From: Butyrivibrio sp.
GTDB taxonomy: Bacteria; Bacillota; Clostridia; Lachnospirales; Lachnospiraceae
Length of the DNA stretch: 64,000 bases
NCBI GenBank assembly: GCA_015056575.1
Contig: SVGA01000003.1
Span: forward strand, 62,001 to 126,000
Direction: 5' to 3'
The notes beneath the pieces were generated by a model, which made no database searches, had not been told where the DNA came from, and worked only from the letters and a program-made list of their open reading frames with translations. Below are positions 16,503 to 24,764 of the stretch, in pieces (the stretch's first letter is position 1; every line of letters starts with the position of its first letter). A program made the translations under genes and the position numbers.

Positions 16503-17282
16503 ATGAAAACAGCAAACGAATGGGTAAAGGTGGAATTCTTAAGCCCGGAATCGGATATGATACACCGCCCCCAGACCGACGAGCTTTTGTTTTACCGACA
16601 GGTGGCTTCCGGGGATGTGGAGGCCATCAGAGAGAACTGCAGACAGCATAGATTCCTGGACAAAGAAGGCGTAGGCACCCTGTCCAGGGATCCCGTGCTC
16701 AATCTCAAATATCACTTTGTTGTTACAGCCGCCCTTATCTCAAGGATCTGTACCGAGAACGGCATGGAGATGGAGCAGTCCTTCAGACTCAGCGACTACT
16801 ATATAGGTAAGCTTGATTTTGTAAATGAGGAAGAAGAGATCGAGAAGTGGCACAACAAGATGGTCCTTGACTACACCAGACGTATGCAGCTTCTTAAGCA
16901 AAGTTCCTCCCTCTCCCGCCCCGTTTCCGAGTGCATGAACTACATCTACGCCCACATCAAGGACAGGATCACCATCGACGATTTGGCTGCTGTCACGGGC
17001 AACTCCCCAAGCTACATCTCAAGGCTCTTTAAAAGCGAGGTGGGCGAACCTGTAAGCGACTACATAAGAAAGGTCAAGCTGGACAAAGCCAAGAACCTTC
17101 TTCGTTTCTCCGACTTCACCCTGGTAGAGATCGCCCAGTATCTGTCCTTCTCCTCCCAGAGCCACTTCATCAAGCTCTTTAAGGATGAGACAAAAATGAC
17201 ACCAAAAAAGTACCGCAGCATGTACTACGGTACTCATTGGAAAGGTTCTGATGAAGATTTTACCGGCGATCAGCTGATGTGA
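16503..17282 (+). CDS. AraC-family transcriptional regulator
   Basis: A 259-residue protein with a C-terminal double helix-turn-helix of the AraC/XylS family (~155-250): the first helix pair around TIDDLAAVTGNSPSYISRLF, the second around TLVEIAQYLSFSSQSHFIKLF, followed by KDETKMTPKKYR, the family signature end. The N-terminal ~150 residues are helical and not an obvious cupin, resembling the YSIRK/two-part regulators of Firmicutes. The ATG at 16503 has AGGA 8 nt upstream. It diverges from the GH16 gene and probably activates it in response to a glucan breakdown product (inference from position). Its 3' end overlaps the convergent ATPase-like gene by 13 bp. Confidence 0.85.
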   Translation: MKTANEWVKVEFLSPESDMIHRPQTDELLFYRQVASGDVEAIRENCRQHRFLDKEGVGTLSRDPVLNLKYHFVVTAALISRICTENGMEMEQSFRLSDYYIGKLDFVNEEEEIEKWHNKMVLDYTRRMQLLKQSSSLSRPVSECMNYIYAHIKDRITIDDLAAVTGNSPSYISRLFKSEVGEPVSDYIRKVKLDKAKNLLRFSDFTLVEIAQYLSFSSQSHFIKLFKDETKMTPKKYRSMYYGTHWKGSDEDFTGDQLM

Positions 17283-17884
17283 CCGTCAAAAACTACCGCC
17301 ATGGAAACCTTGTCTCCACGGATAGAGATGGTTACTTCCTTGGCAAGGTTGGCAATGATGGACTTCTCCAGCTCATCCTTGGCTTCCTGGACGAACTCCG
17401 TATCATCGCTCTTATTAACATCCTCAATGTAATCGCTCATCCTCCACACATCCTCTGTACCTGACTCCATGGAATCCGAACCCGAGAATCCAAACAAGGA
17501 GTAGTGTGCCAGCATGGCCTCTCTCTCATCCTCAGGCAAAAGAGCCAGCTCAAAAGCCTCTCTTATTTTGCCGATAACGCCCTTTGCGGCGGCATTTTCC
17601 TTGGTGGAGGACAATTCCATAAGCTCCTGTCTCTTACCGGCATACATCAAAGTCTGTGTATCAAGATGAAGAGTAAAGATATTGCTCTCATTCTCCACCC
17701 AGTACTCAGCCTCCATCTCACCTGTGATGGATCTGAAAAGATTCATAAGTTCCTCGGCAATAAGTCTGATACGAAGGTGTGCCTTCTTGGGAAGATTCCC
17801 TGCATACTGCTCCGTAAAATCCAGTGCCTTCTGCGTAAAATCCTGATTGGTCCCGATGACCATTACGTCTGACTTCATAAGCAT
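17270..17884 (-). CDS. Putative GHKL/HATPase-like ATP-binding protein
   Basis: A 204-residue cytosolic protein. The segment HLRIRLIAEELMNLF (~36-50) resembles the N-box of GHKL ATPases of the SpoIIAB/RsbW type, and the C-terminal KEVTISIRGDKVSMAVVFDG resembles a closing beta-hairpin, but clear G1/G2 boxes are not evident and a long middle part (~85-165) is non-typical. It may be an anti-sigma-type or phosphatase-regulating protein; a SpoIIE phosphatase gene lies 5 kb away. The start is ATG 17884 or, with better spacing to AAAGGA, ATG 17878. It is convergent with the AraC gene and separate from the MFS gene by 50 bp. Function not proven. Confidence 0.5.
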   Translation of the reverse strand: MLMKSDVMVIGTNQDFTQKALDFTEQYAGNLPKKAHLRIRLIAEELMNLFRSITGEMEAEYWVENESNIFTLHLDTQTLMYAGKRQELMELSSTKENAAAKGVIGKIREAFELALLPEDEREAMLAHYSLFGFSGSDSMESGTEDVWRMSDYIEDVNKSDDTEFVQEAKDELEKSIIANLAKEVTISIRGDKVSMAVVFDGHIS

Positions 17885-17934
17885 AATTTCCTTTCGGGTG
17901 TTTTAATTAATTATATGCCCACTGACAGTCTTAT

Positions 17935-19386
17935 TCAACGTTCATGTTCCAACTCGGCAGTCTTTCTCTGAACAAGTTCAGCTGAGATTTCTTTTAACTT
18001 CTCATCATTTAAGATGTATTTATTCTTGAACCAGAAAATAGCAAATATAAGTCCGATGATGGGGATGATGGTCATGGTCATTCTAAGGCCCATCTTCTGG
18101 GATGCTGCAACTCCGAGGGAGTAGTCAACGGCTGTTGCGCCCTCTTCCGTATCGTTTGACAGAGCCAGGATCTGAAGAGCAAGCGCTGCGATAAGTGCGG
18201 AAATTCCAGAAGCAAGCTTTACAACGAAGGTCTGCATTGAGAAAATAACCGACTCATCTCTTCTGTAATTTTTGAGTTCACCGTAATCAACGGTATTGGC
18301 AAGAAATACTGTGGTGATAACCGCAAGCATTCCGTTGGCTGCAAAGATAAAGAAGCCGGGAATGAAAAGAAGGAAAACATTGCTCATGGATGTAGATGCA
18401 AGGACAAGGAGTGAGATATATCCTGCAATGGCCATTCCCATGCTTATAAAGTAAATCTTGATGGATGTAAAGAATCTTCTGAGTAAGGGATACAAGATCA
18501 TCATGGAAAGGATCTGTATCGCACCGCCAAAGGTTGAGAACAGTGTATAATCGCCCTTCCAGCCGGTTCCGCCAAAGTCATACTTAAAGAAGTAAATAAC
18601 CAGATTAGATGTGATGTAGATCGAACAGTTTACCACAACAATGGCTACTACAACAGCCATAGCCTGATCATTCTGGATAAGCGCCTTGAACATCTCTCCT
18701 ATTGAAGCAGTCTTCATCTCAACTGTGGACTTCTCTTTAACGTTGATACAGCAGATAACGGTGAATACCACGAAGAGAATTGCTACGATAATCGCAAAGT
18801 ATGAGAAGCCGATCCTCTCAACCTCTCTGTCTGAGATTCCCGCTCCGCCAAACATGTGGCCAAGAGCCGAAACAGAGATAACTGTCACGATGGTGATAAG
18901 TGCGGAGCCAACGCCTGCGCAGGAACGGGCAAGGGTTGTGAGACCTTCACGCTCTTTACCCCCCTCAGTAAAGGCAGGGATCATGGACCAGTAAGGGATG
19001 TCCATCATGGTGTAGGTTACGCCCCATAAAATATAGGTAACAGCTGCAAAGGCAACCATTCCGCCGGGGGTAAGTGACGGAGGAGCCGAGAACATAAGCG
19101 CCAGTACGATGGCGTTGGTTACTGTACCGATCAAAAGCCAGGGCCTGAATTTGCCCCATTTTGTCTTGGTCTTGGCTACAATCGCTCCCATGATGGGATC
19201 GTTGAAAGCATCAAATACTCTGGCAACCATAAGGATGACGCCCATTGCTGCCGCGCTCACTCCAAGAATATCCTGGAAATAGTAAAGCACATAGGATGCG
19301 GAAAGCATGTACACCATGTCTTTTCCCACTGCACCCAGTCCATAGGAAGCCTTTGCGGCTCCGGTAAGTTTCATCTTCTCTTCCAT
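17935..19386 (-). CDS. GPH-family (MelB-like) sugar:cation symporter
   Basis: A 483-residue membrane protein with about 12 predicted helices. The N-terminus (KASYGLGAVGKDMVYMLSAS...YFQDILG) and the DAFNDPIMGAIVAKTKTKWGKFRPW loop are typical of glycoside-pentoside-hexuronide symporters of the MFS; the DxxxDP acidic pair binds the cation. Substrate is unknown, probably an oligosaccharide. The ATG overlaps the stop of the upstream GT-B-like gene (TAATG), so the two are translationally coupled and likely work together. A ribosome site (GGAAGG) lies inside that gene's end. Confidence 0.87.
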   Translation of the reverse strand: MEEKMKLTGAAKASYGLGAVGKDMVYMLSASYVLYYFQDILGVSAAAMGVILMVARVFDAFNDPIMGAIVAKTKTKWGKFRPWLLIGTVTNAIVLALMFSAPPSLTPGGMVAFAAVTYILWGVTYTMMDIPYWSMIPAFTEGGKEREGLTTLARSCAGVGSALITIVTVISVSALGHMFGGAGISDREVERIGFSYFAIIVAILFVVFTVICCINVKEKSTVEMKTASIGEMFKALIQNDQAMAVVVAIVVVNCSIYITSNLVIYFFKYDFGGTGWKGDYTLFSTFGGAIQILSMMILYPLLRRFFTSIKIYFISMGMAIAGYISLLVLASTSMSNVFLLFIPGFFIFAANGMLAVITTVFLANTVDYGELKNYRRDESVIFSMQTFVVKLASGISALIAALALQILALSNDTEEGATAVDYSLGVAASQKMGLRMTMTIIPIIGLIFAIFWFKNKYILNDEKLKEISAELVQRKTAELEHER

Positions 19387-20864
19387 TATCTACCTTCCTC
19401 CTTGAGCTTTACCGCAAGCTCAACTACTTTTTTCGCTCCGTCGTATATTCCGGTTTTATTATTCTCGATTATGCACCCGCACATCTCATTAAGAAGCTCT
19501 GTGTGCAGGAACTGCTCCAGCATCTGAATGGTGTGGGGAATGTCTCTGCACTCCAGTGTTCCGTCGCCGATCTCCGCCGAGTGGATGGCGCCCCACATCT
19601 CATGCTTGCCGACTCTCTTGATGAAAAGCTTTGGCACGGGATAAAATGCCAGCTCGCTGGGCTTTGTCACCAGCACATCGCAGCTTCTCATAAGAAGGTT
19701 CGTTGCGTAAACTGCCTTGAAAATGTCTGCGTGGTAGAATCCGTGGATTCCCGTAACTTCCGTCAGAGGTAAAAGAGCCTTCTGCGTAAACTTAAGTGTG
19801 TCCTCCCAGTTGTCCATGTGCTCTGTGGAAAGCTCCCTCATACCCGGGATCTCTTTTACCAGTTCGTCCCATACATTTCTGTAATCTCCCACATTCACGT
19901 AGAGAGCAGCCTTGCCCTCCTTGATATAGGGGATCAGGTGCTTTATTATTTCTGCGAATATCTCCTTCTGAGCTCCGGCTCCGCCGATGGTCAAAAGAAA
20001 TCTCATGGGCTTTCCGGTCTCTTTTCTGACCGTTCTGGCCTCGCAGTCCTTATCTATATTGCTGACAAGCTCGTAATCAATGTAATGTCCGGTGTAAACA
20101 AGGCTGTCCTGAGGCATGGGTTTGCATACATTCTTCTTGTCCATACCGTTCAGGATCCTGTATCCCATGTATGCGTTGCGGCACTGGATCGTGTGGACAC
20201 TGCCCTCAGAAAGATGAAGTGCCATGGGCCAGTTGTCGGGGATCGCATTAACCACATATTTCATACCGGCGTGGATGGCTGCCTGGGCAGGCCATACATG
20301 GGTTGCGATAACAGGGATATCCTTGGGGACATTTCTGTAAACGGGAGCCATAAGTTCAGCGTTCTTCTGATCTGCGGAATTGTAAGTTAACGCTCTGAAG
20401 CCCTCATAGTTGGTGGGCTCCCAAACAAGTTTATTGAAAATGGGATTCTTGGAAAGTCTTGAACCCAGGGAATAAAGGTCGTTCTGAGCACCGATGACCT
20501 TAGTGCAGGTGGTTTCTTTATAGGAATTAAGATCCATCCAGTAAGGTGTATATCCAAGGTGCCTTGCATAGGAAGCCATAGCCATTGAAATGCGGTAGTG
20601 GCCGAAGCCCATGCGGATGTTACCGACGATGATGCCTTTATCGGGATCCATCTCCCCACGGTTTGACGGGATCTTTGAAGTTACCACAACATTTTTTACC
20701 CCTAAAAGAGGTCCGATAACTTCGTTATCTTCTATACTGATCTTGTAATCCACAGAAGAATCGTCTCCGTACTTTTTCATGAATTTCTTCTTGGATCTTA
20801 CGGCCTTGTTGTAGGCTCTTCCACTGATAACATTGCCAAAAATAACCTTAGACTTATCTGTCAT
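19386..20864 (-). CDS. Uncharacterised GT-B-fold-like protein (possible glycosyltransferase or phosphorylase)
   Basis: A 492-residue cytosolic protein. The segment GNIRMGFGHYRISMAMASYA (~76-95) resembles the N-terminal Gly-rich loop of MurG/diacylglycerol-glucosyltransferase-type GT-B enzymes, and FLLTIGGAGAQKEIFAEII (~292-310) resembles the C-domain loop that binds the nucleotide sugar. I do not recognise a named family. It is the first gene of a two-gene unit whose second member is a GPH sugar symporter overlapping by one base, so it may act on an imported sugar rather than make an envelope glycan. Start ATG 20864 follows GGAAGG. The promoter region has a striking palindrome. Confidence 0.6.
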   Translation of the reverse strand: MTDKSKVIFGNVISGRAYNKAVRSKKKFMKKYGDDSSVDYKISIEDNEVIGPLLGVKNVVVTSKIPSNRGEMDPDKGIIVGNIRMGFGHYRISMAMASYARHLGYTPYWMDLNSYKETTCTKVIGAQNDLYSLGSRLSKNPIFNKLVWEPTNYEGFRALTYNSADQKNAELMAPVYRNVPKDIPVIATHVWPAQAAIHAGMKYVVNAIPDNWPMALHLSEGSVHTIQCRNAYMGYRILNGMDKKNVCKPMPQDSLVYTGHYIDYELVSNIDKDCEARTVRKETGKPMRFLLTIGGAGAQKEIFAEIIKHLIPYIKEGKAALYVNVGDYRNVWDELVKEIPGMRELSTEHMDNWEDTLKFTQKALLPLTEVTGIHGFYHADIFKAVYATNLLMRSCDVLVTKPSELAFYPVPKLFIKRVGKHEMWGAIHSAEIGDGTLECRDIPHTIQMLEQFLHTELLNEMCGCIIENNKTGIYDGAKKVVELAVKLKEEGR

Positions 20865-20931
20865 GATACCTTCCGTTCCGCAGATGCCGGCGACCTTGCC
20901 GGATGCTAATCAACTATTTTTTCTGTTCTGT

Positions 20932-21023
20932 GGAAACCATTTTGCAAAATTCGGTTTCCGTGCTTTTATAGTATCATTACCGGACTAAATCTATCAAGAA
21001 ACGCTTTTTACAATTTTCGTTTC
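20932..21023 (-). promoter_or_regulatory. Promoter/operator region of the GT-B-like/symporter unit
   Basis: A nested palindrome spans 20932-20959: GGAAACC and GGTTTCC arms around ATTTTGCAAAAT, itself palindromic. A TATAAA -10 box on the minus strand (20969-20964) puts the start site inside the palindrome. Further upstream, GAAACG (20998-21003) and CGTTTC (21018-21023) form a second dyad of similar words. Four GGAAAC-type half sites around one promoter suggest a sugar-responsive repressor. A GCCGGC hairpin follows at about 20886-20902 in the leader. Confidence 0.55.
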
Positions 21024-21043
21024 CTGATTTTGTGCACAATTAC

Positions 21044-22135
21044 TCATATGATGGAGACGATGGATAGATTCCTGTTCTGACTAAGGTCCACAAACTGATC
21101 ACCGACTTTAATGGTAGGTCTTGAAAGATGGTCCGGATTAACAAAGATTATCTCCCCGGACTGACCGTTATTCAAAAGAACGCGGTTGGCGATGAAGGTG
21201 TTCACCACGTTGCTGAGGAAGGTCATGATGACATTGGGATTGTACTTATCAATTCCGTTGTCCTCAAAGTTCGCTATGATGGTAAAAGGGCATACCGGTG
21301 CTCTGTAGGTCCTTGTTGCCGTAAGTGCCTCATAGACATTGGCCACCGTAACGATGGACGCAACTTCGTCTATCTGATCGTTCTTGATATGGAAGGGATA
21401 TCCGCTTCCGTCTCTCATTTCATGGTGCATCAGGATGCAGTTCTTTATCCTTTGATCGATGTCCGTGTTCTTTACAAGATCATACCCTTTTATGACATGC
21501 TCTCTCATGGCCTTCTGCTCGTACTCCGTGAGAGCCTCGCTTTTGTTTACAAGGTCCGGGGGCATGAGAACCTTACCTATGTCATGGAGAAGTCCTCCCG
21601 CAGTTGCGACCTGTATTGTCTCGGTGGGCAGTCTCATCCAGGTTGCCAGTGTGTTGCAGATAAGGGCCACGTTAAGACTGTGCATATATACCGCATCGCT
21701 GCTGTCGCGAAGGTTATGGAGCATATCAAAAACCCCTGCGGATCCGCCTGCTTCAACAAACAGGTGATAGACCGGCTCTGTAAGCCTGTCTACATCAAGA
21801 GGTATGGACTCATTGGCAATAAGCCTGAAAGATTCCTCAAGCTTCTCGGCATTCTCTTCTATATGCTGTTTGAACTTTATGAAACTCTCTGTATTCTTAA
21901 GACGCTGGGAATAGGAAAGATTGGGGTCTACCTTCTCCTTCTTCTCAGGAGCCTCAACCACAGCTTTCTTTTCATTCTCAACGAAAATGTTGTAAAGGGA
22001 ATGGGCCTTGATCTTCTCAATGCCGTTACTATCAAGAACAGTGCCTTTTGTAAGGACCAGTCTGTCGTCAAGGGTGTAGATGTTCTCGGATACCACCATC
22101 CCCGGCTCCAGTTTATTAACGGAAACAAGTTTCAT
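21044..22135 (-). CDS. HD-GYP domain phosphodiesterase (cyclic-di-GMP turnover)
   Basis: A 363-residue protein. A short N-terminal beta-rich module (KLVSVNKLEPGMVVSENIY, typical of DUF3391-like leaders of HD-GYP proteins) is followed by a linker and an HD-GYP domain. The HD motif is LLHDIGKVLMP and the GYP signature is HHEMRDGSGYP. These enzymes hydrolyse c-di-GMP to GMP at a metal centre. The start at 22135 has GGAGG 5 nt upstream; the extra ATG at 22147 contains that site and is not used. With the PilZ gene at 2.2 kb it indicates c-di-GMP signalling in this cell. It diverges from the Nudix gene. Confidence 0.9.
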   Translation of the reverse strand: MKLVSVNKLEPGMVVSENIYTLDDRLVLTKGTVLDSNGIEKIKAHSLYNIFVENEKKAVVEAPEKKEKVDPNLSYSQRLKNTESFIKFKQHIEENAEKLEESFRLIANESIPLDVDRLTEPVYHLFVEAGGSAGVFDMLHNLRDSSDAVYMHSLNVALICNTLATWMRLPTETIQVATAGGLLHDIGKVLMPPDLVNKSEALTEYEQKAMREHVIKGYDLVKNTDIDQRIKNCILMHHEMRDGSGYPFHIKNDQIDEVASIVTVANVYEALTATRTYRAPVCPFTIIANFEDNGIDKYNPNVIMTFLSNVVNTFIANRVLLNNGQSGEIIFVNPDHLSRPTIKVGDQFVDLSQNRNLSIVSII

Positions 22136-22170
22136 TCGGGCCTCCATTCAATAATGAATCATCATTTATA

Positions 22171-22176
22171 ATTATA
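22171..22176 (-). promoter_or_regulatory. -10 box of the HD-GYP gene
   Basis: TATAAT on the minus strand, 36 bp upstream of the HD-GYP start, in the 116-bp gap to the divergent Nudix gene. The -35 region is weak (TTCCAT-like). Confidence 0.45.
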
Positions 22177-22251
22177 CCATATATCGTAATGGAATAAAAA
22201 AGGATATTGTGCTATCATACACGAGGAAAAATAATGGATCAGGAGATAATC

Positions 22252-22845
22252 ATGTCAGATAACTTAAGTTGGAAACTGTATAAAGAGGAACACGTTATAC
22301 AGGATGAATGGATAGATTTCAGAAGGAACATTTACGAGCTGCCCGACGGCACTAAGATCGGTCCCGTCTACAATTATTCCAAGCACAGCTTCTCTGTTGT
22401 GGTAGCCATTGATGAGGAAGGCAGATACATCTGCGTAAGGCAGTACAGACATGGCCTTGATGAGATCACCACTGAGTTCCCCGCCGGAGGCATCGAGTAT
22501 AAAGAAAAGAGCGATGTGCCCTACATCACAGATAAGAACATCATCGCTACCGAAGAAGAAGCTTTTGAAACCGCAAAGCGTGAGCTTCAGGAGGAGACCG
22601 GCTACGTTTCCGATGACTGGACACACCTTATCACCGTCCCGGCCAATGCCACTCTTTCCAACAGCAACGTTCACATCTATCTTGCAAAGAGCTGCAGACA
22701 TGTCAGCGGCCAGCATCTTGATTTTTCGGAATTTTTAAATGTAGAACTGCTCACCGAAGATGAGCTTAAAGGCCGGATCTTCGGCGGCGACTTCAAGCAG
22801 TCACTGCATATACTTGCGTGGTACATGGCAAGGGAAAAGATGTAA
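22252..22845 (+). CDS. Nudix hydrolase, ADP-ribose pyrophosphatase-like
   Basis: A 197-residue protein. The N-terminal strands and the VVAIDEEGRYICVRQYRHGLDEITTEFPAGGIE block are typical of ADP-ribose pyrophosphatases. The Nudix helix is present (EEEAFETAKRELQEETGY, catalytic RE..EE), but ~20 residues are inserted between the usual Gly and the first Glu of the Nudix box. It would hydrolyse a nucleoside diphosphate-linked substrate, such as ADP-ribose or a nucleotide sugar. The start at 22252 follows AGGAG; ATG 22234 follows GAGG and is also possible (6 residues longer). Confidence 0.8.
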   Translation: MSDNLSWKLYKEEHVIQDEWIDFRRNIYELPDGTKIGPVYNYSKHSFSVVVAIDEEGRYICVRQYRHGLDEITTEFPAGGIEYKEKSDVPYITDKNIIATEEEAFETAKRELQEETGYVSDDWTHLITVPANATLSNSNVHIYLAKSCRHVSGQHLDFSEFLNVELLTEDELKGRIFGGDFKQSLHILAWYMAREKM

Positions 22846-22910
22846 CAACTCTGCAATCACTTCTTTTTACCGCTGTGTGTAGGCGTGGATGCAGCGGCTC
22901 AGCACATACT

Positions 22911-24443
22911 TTACTTTTTTCCATTATATTTTAGGCACAGCATAGTTATATCATCGAACTGATCCGCATCTTCAACGAATCCGTCCACATGCTTTTGAAC
23001 ATTTGCAAGGATCTGCTGCGGATCAGCGTCTTTATCAGAATTCAGGGCTTCCAGCAGTCTCTTTTCCCCAAACAATTCATTGTTGATATTGGTGGCTTCC
23101 GTAACTCCATCGGTGTAGACAAACAGCATGTCTCCCGGTTTTAATTCAAACTCATGCTCTTTGTATCTGATGCCGTCCAGAGTTGCCACCGCGGGGGAAT
23201 GCTTGTAAATTACAAGCTCATACTCTCCGTCCGCCTTCTTAATGGCAGGATGCTCATGCCCCGCGTTGACGGCTACGCCTTTTCCCGTATTGATATCAAG
23301 GAGTGCCAGCCATACCGTGACGAACAGTTCGGCGCTGTTGCCCTCGCAAAGCTGCCTGTTAACGTTGATTAGAGCTTCGGAAGGGCTGTCTCCCGCCAGG
23401 ACTCTGTTCTTAATAAGAGTCTTGGATACCATCATGAACAGAGCAGCCGGTATGCCTTTTCCGGAAACATCAGCCATGACAAGGGCAAGATGATCCTCGT
23501 CCACCATGAAATAATCATAGAAATCACCGCCCACTTCCTTGGCGGTATTCATTGTTGCAAAAAGGTCAAACTCCTCCCTGTCGGGTCTGTAGGGGAATAT
23601 CTTGGGAAGCATGTTCTCCTGGATCGCGGAAGCCAGAGTAAGGTCTCTGTCAGCCACAGCTCTTTCCCGCCCCTGGGTTACGTTCAGCACGCAGTACATC
23701 ATAAGTATGGTGAGCATTACTGTTACGGGCGTTGGTGAAAGGCCATATATGCCTGTCGTGATGATCCCCATTGAAGCAGGAGCTATGGCAAATACAAAGA
23801 ATGTGTATATCTGGAACCGCTGGAGCTGCTTTCGCTCCACCACTACTGCAATGAGAGCCGAGAACAATGTAAATAGGGCATAGACCAAAGACACAGCATA
23901 CAGAGGACTTCTGCGATAAAAGCCCATTTCATCTACGGTGAAATAGATTCCGTTGAACAGGTTCAGAACTCTCAGGCCTATGGCGATATAAAGTCCCACC
24001 TTGGAGATGGTTCCGAGCTTCTTGACGATTCCCTTGTTCACCTTAAGATAGGTCATGGTGTAAAGCCAGAAGAAATAAGCCTCCATAGGAGCGCAGAAAT
24101 AATAGACGGTATTATCGATGATGTTCAGGATCCTGAGATTGGGGACGCCGTCCAAAAGCCAGGCGCAGGCATCGGCAAAAAGTCCAAGATAAGCCACGTT
24201 GATAAGAGAAAGCAGGTGCTTTAAATTTGCTCCCGACTTCTGCACATCGATCATGCAACAGATGTACAAAACGTAACCTATCATCATGCCCACAACATCT
24301 ATTCCGATGTTGATAAGATAGATGTCCACCAGGTTGTCAATTCCTCTTAGGTAAACAAGAAATCCCACCACCACTACAAATAAAAGATAAATAGCTGAAA
24401 CTATTATCGCTTCCGCTCTTCTGTGCTTGGTTATACCTGCCAT
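22911..24443 (-). CDS. Membrane-bound SpoIIE/PP2C-type serine phosphatase
   Basis: A 510-residue protein. The first ~240 residues hold about seven transmembrane helices without a recognised sensory family, similar to 7TM-type receptors. The C-terminal ~235 residues are a SpoIIE/RsbU phosphatase: EVGGDFYDYFMVDEDHLALVMADVSGKGIPAALFM carries the metal-binding Asp residues, and LFVYTDGVTEATN the conserved DG. Such enzymes dephosphorylate anti-anti-sigma or similar partners in response to a membrane signal. GAGGCG lies ~10 nt before the ATG. The only possible partner nearby is the ATPase-like protein at 17.3 kb. Confidence 0.87.
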   Translation of the reverse strand: MAGITKHRRAEAIIVSAIYLLFVVVVGFLVYLRGIDNLVDIYLINIGIDVVGMMIGYVLYICCMIDVQKSGANLKHLLSLINVAYLGLFADACAWLLDGVPNLRILNIIDNTVYYFCAPMEAYFFWLYTMTYLKVNKGIVKKLGTISKVGLYIAIGLRVLNLFNGIYFTVDEMGFYRRSPLYAVSLVYALFTLFSALIAVVVERKQLQRFQIYTFFVFAIAPASMGIITTGIYGLSPTPVTVMLTILMMYCVLNVTQGRERAVADRDLTLASAIQENMLPKIFPYRPDREEFDLFATMNTAKEVGGDFYDYFMVDEDHLALVMADVSGKGIPAALFMMVSKTLIKNRVLAGDSPSEALINVNRQLCEGNSAELFVTVWLALLDINTGKGVAVNAGHEHPAIKKADGEYELVIYKHSPAVATLDGIRYKEHEFELKPGDMLFVYTDGVTEATNINNELFGEKRLLEALNSDKDADPQQILANVQKHVDGFVEDADQFDDITMLCLKYNGKK

Positions 24444-24550
24444 GATTTTTCGCCTCGCATTATTTTTATAAATGTATGAATGTCACAACCGAACTTTCTT
24501 TCGCTTAGTGCTTTTTTATATAATAGGATATTTGTATCAATTTGTAATTA

Positions 24551-24593
24551 TTTAAAAAGCTGATAACCAAAGAAGTCCCCTGGTTATCAGCTT
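24551..24593 (-). terminator. Strong intrinsic terminator behind tRNA-Leu
   Basis: A perfect 13-bp inverted repeat (AAGCTGATAACCA at 24557-24569, complement at 24581-24593) with an 11-nt loop, followed on the minus strand by TTTTTAAAT. It lies 8 bp behind the tRNA gene. Confidence 0.9.
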
Positions 24594-24601
24594 ATATATA
24601 G

Positions 24602-24684
24602 TGCCGGCAGTGGGACTTGAACCCACACGTGGTTACCCACAACAGATTTTGAGTCTGCATCGTCTGCCATTCCGACATGCCGGC
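24602..24684 (-). tRNA. tRNA-Leu (anticodon CAA)
   Basis: Cloverleaf read on the minus strand: acceptor arms GCCGGCA/TGCCGGC, anticodon loop CTCAAAA flanked by GCAGA/TCTGT giving CAA (reads UUG), long class II variable arm, T arm GTGGG-TTCAAGT-CCCAC. The 3' CCA is not encoded. Long variable arm and anticodon agree on leucine. Confidence 0.96.
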
Positions 24685-24764
24685 GCATGCTGCATGCGCT
24701 CACCGCATACAGCCTTATTAGTTTATCACAGGGGTGATAAATGCGTCAAATAAAAGTTATATTT

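Noticed and set aside
21128..22171. 347-residue plus-strand open frame opposite the HD-GYP gene
   Set aside because: Antisense shadow; the minus-strand frame has a full HD-GYP domain and a strong ribosome site.
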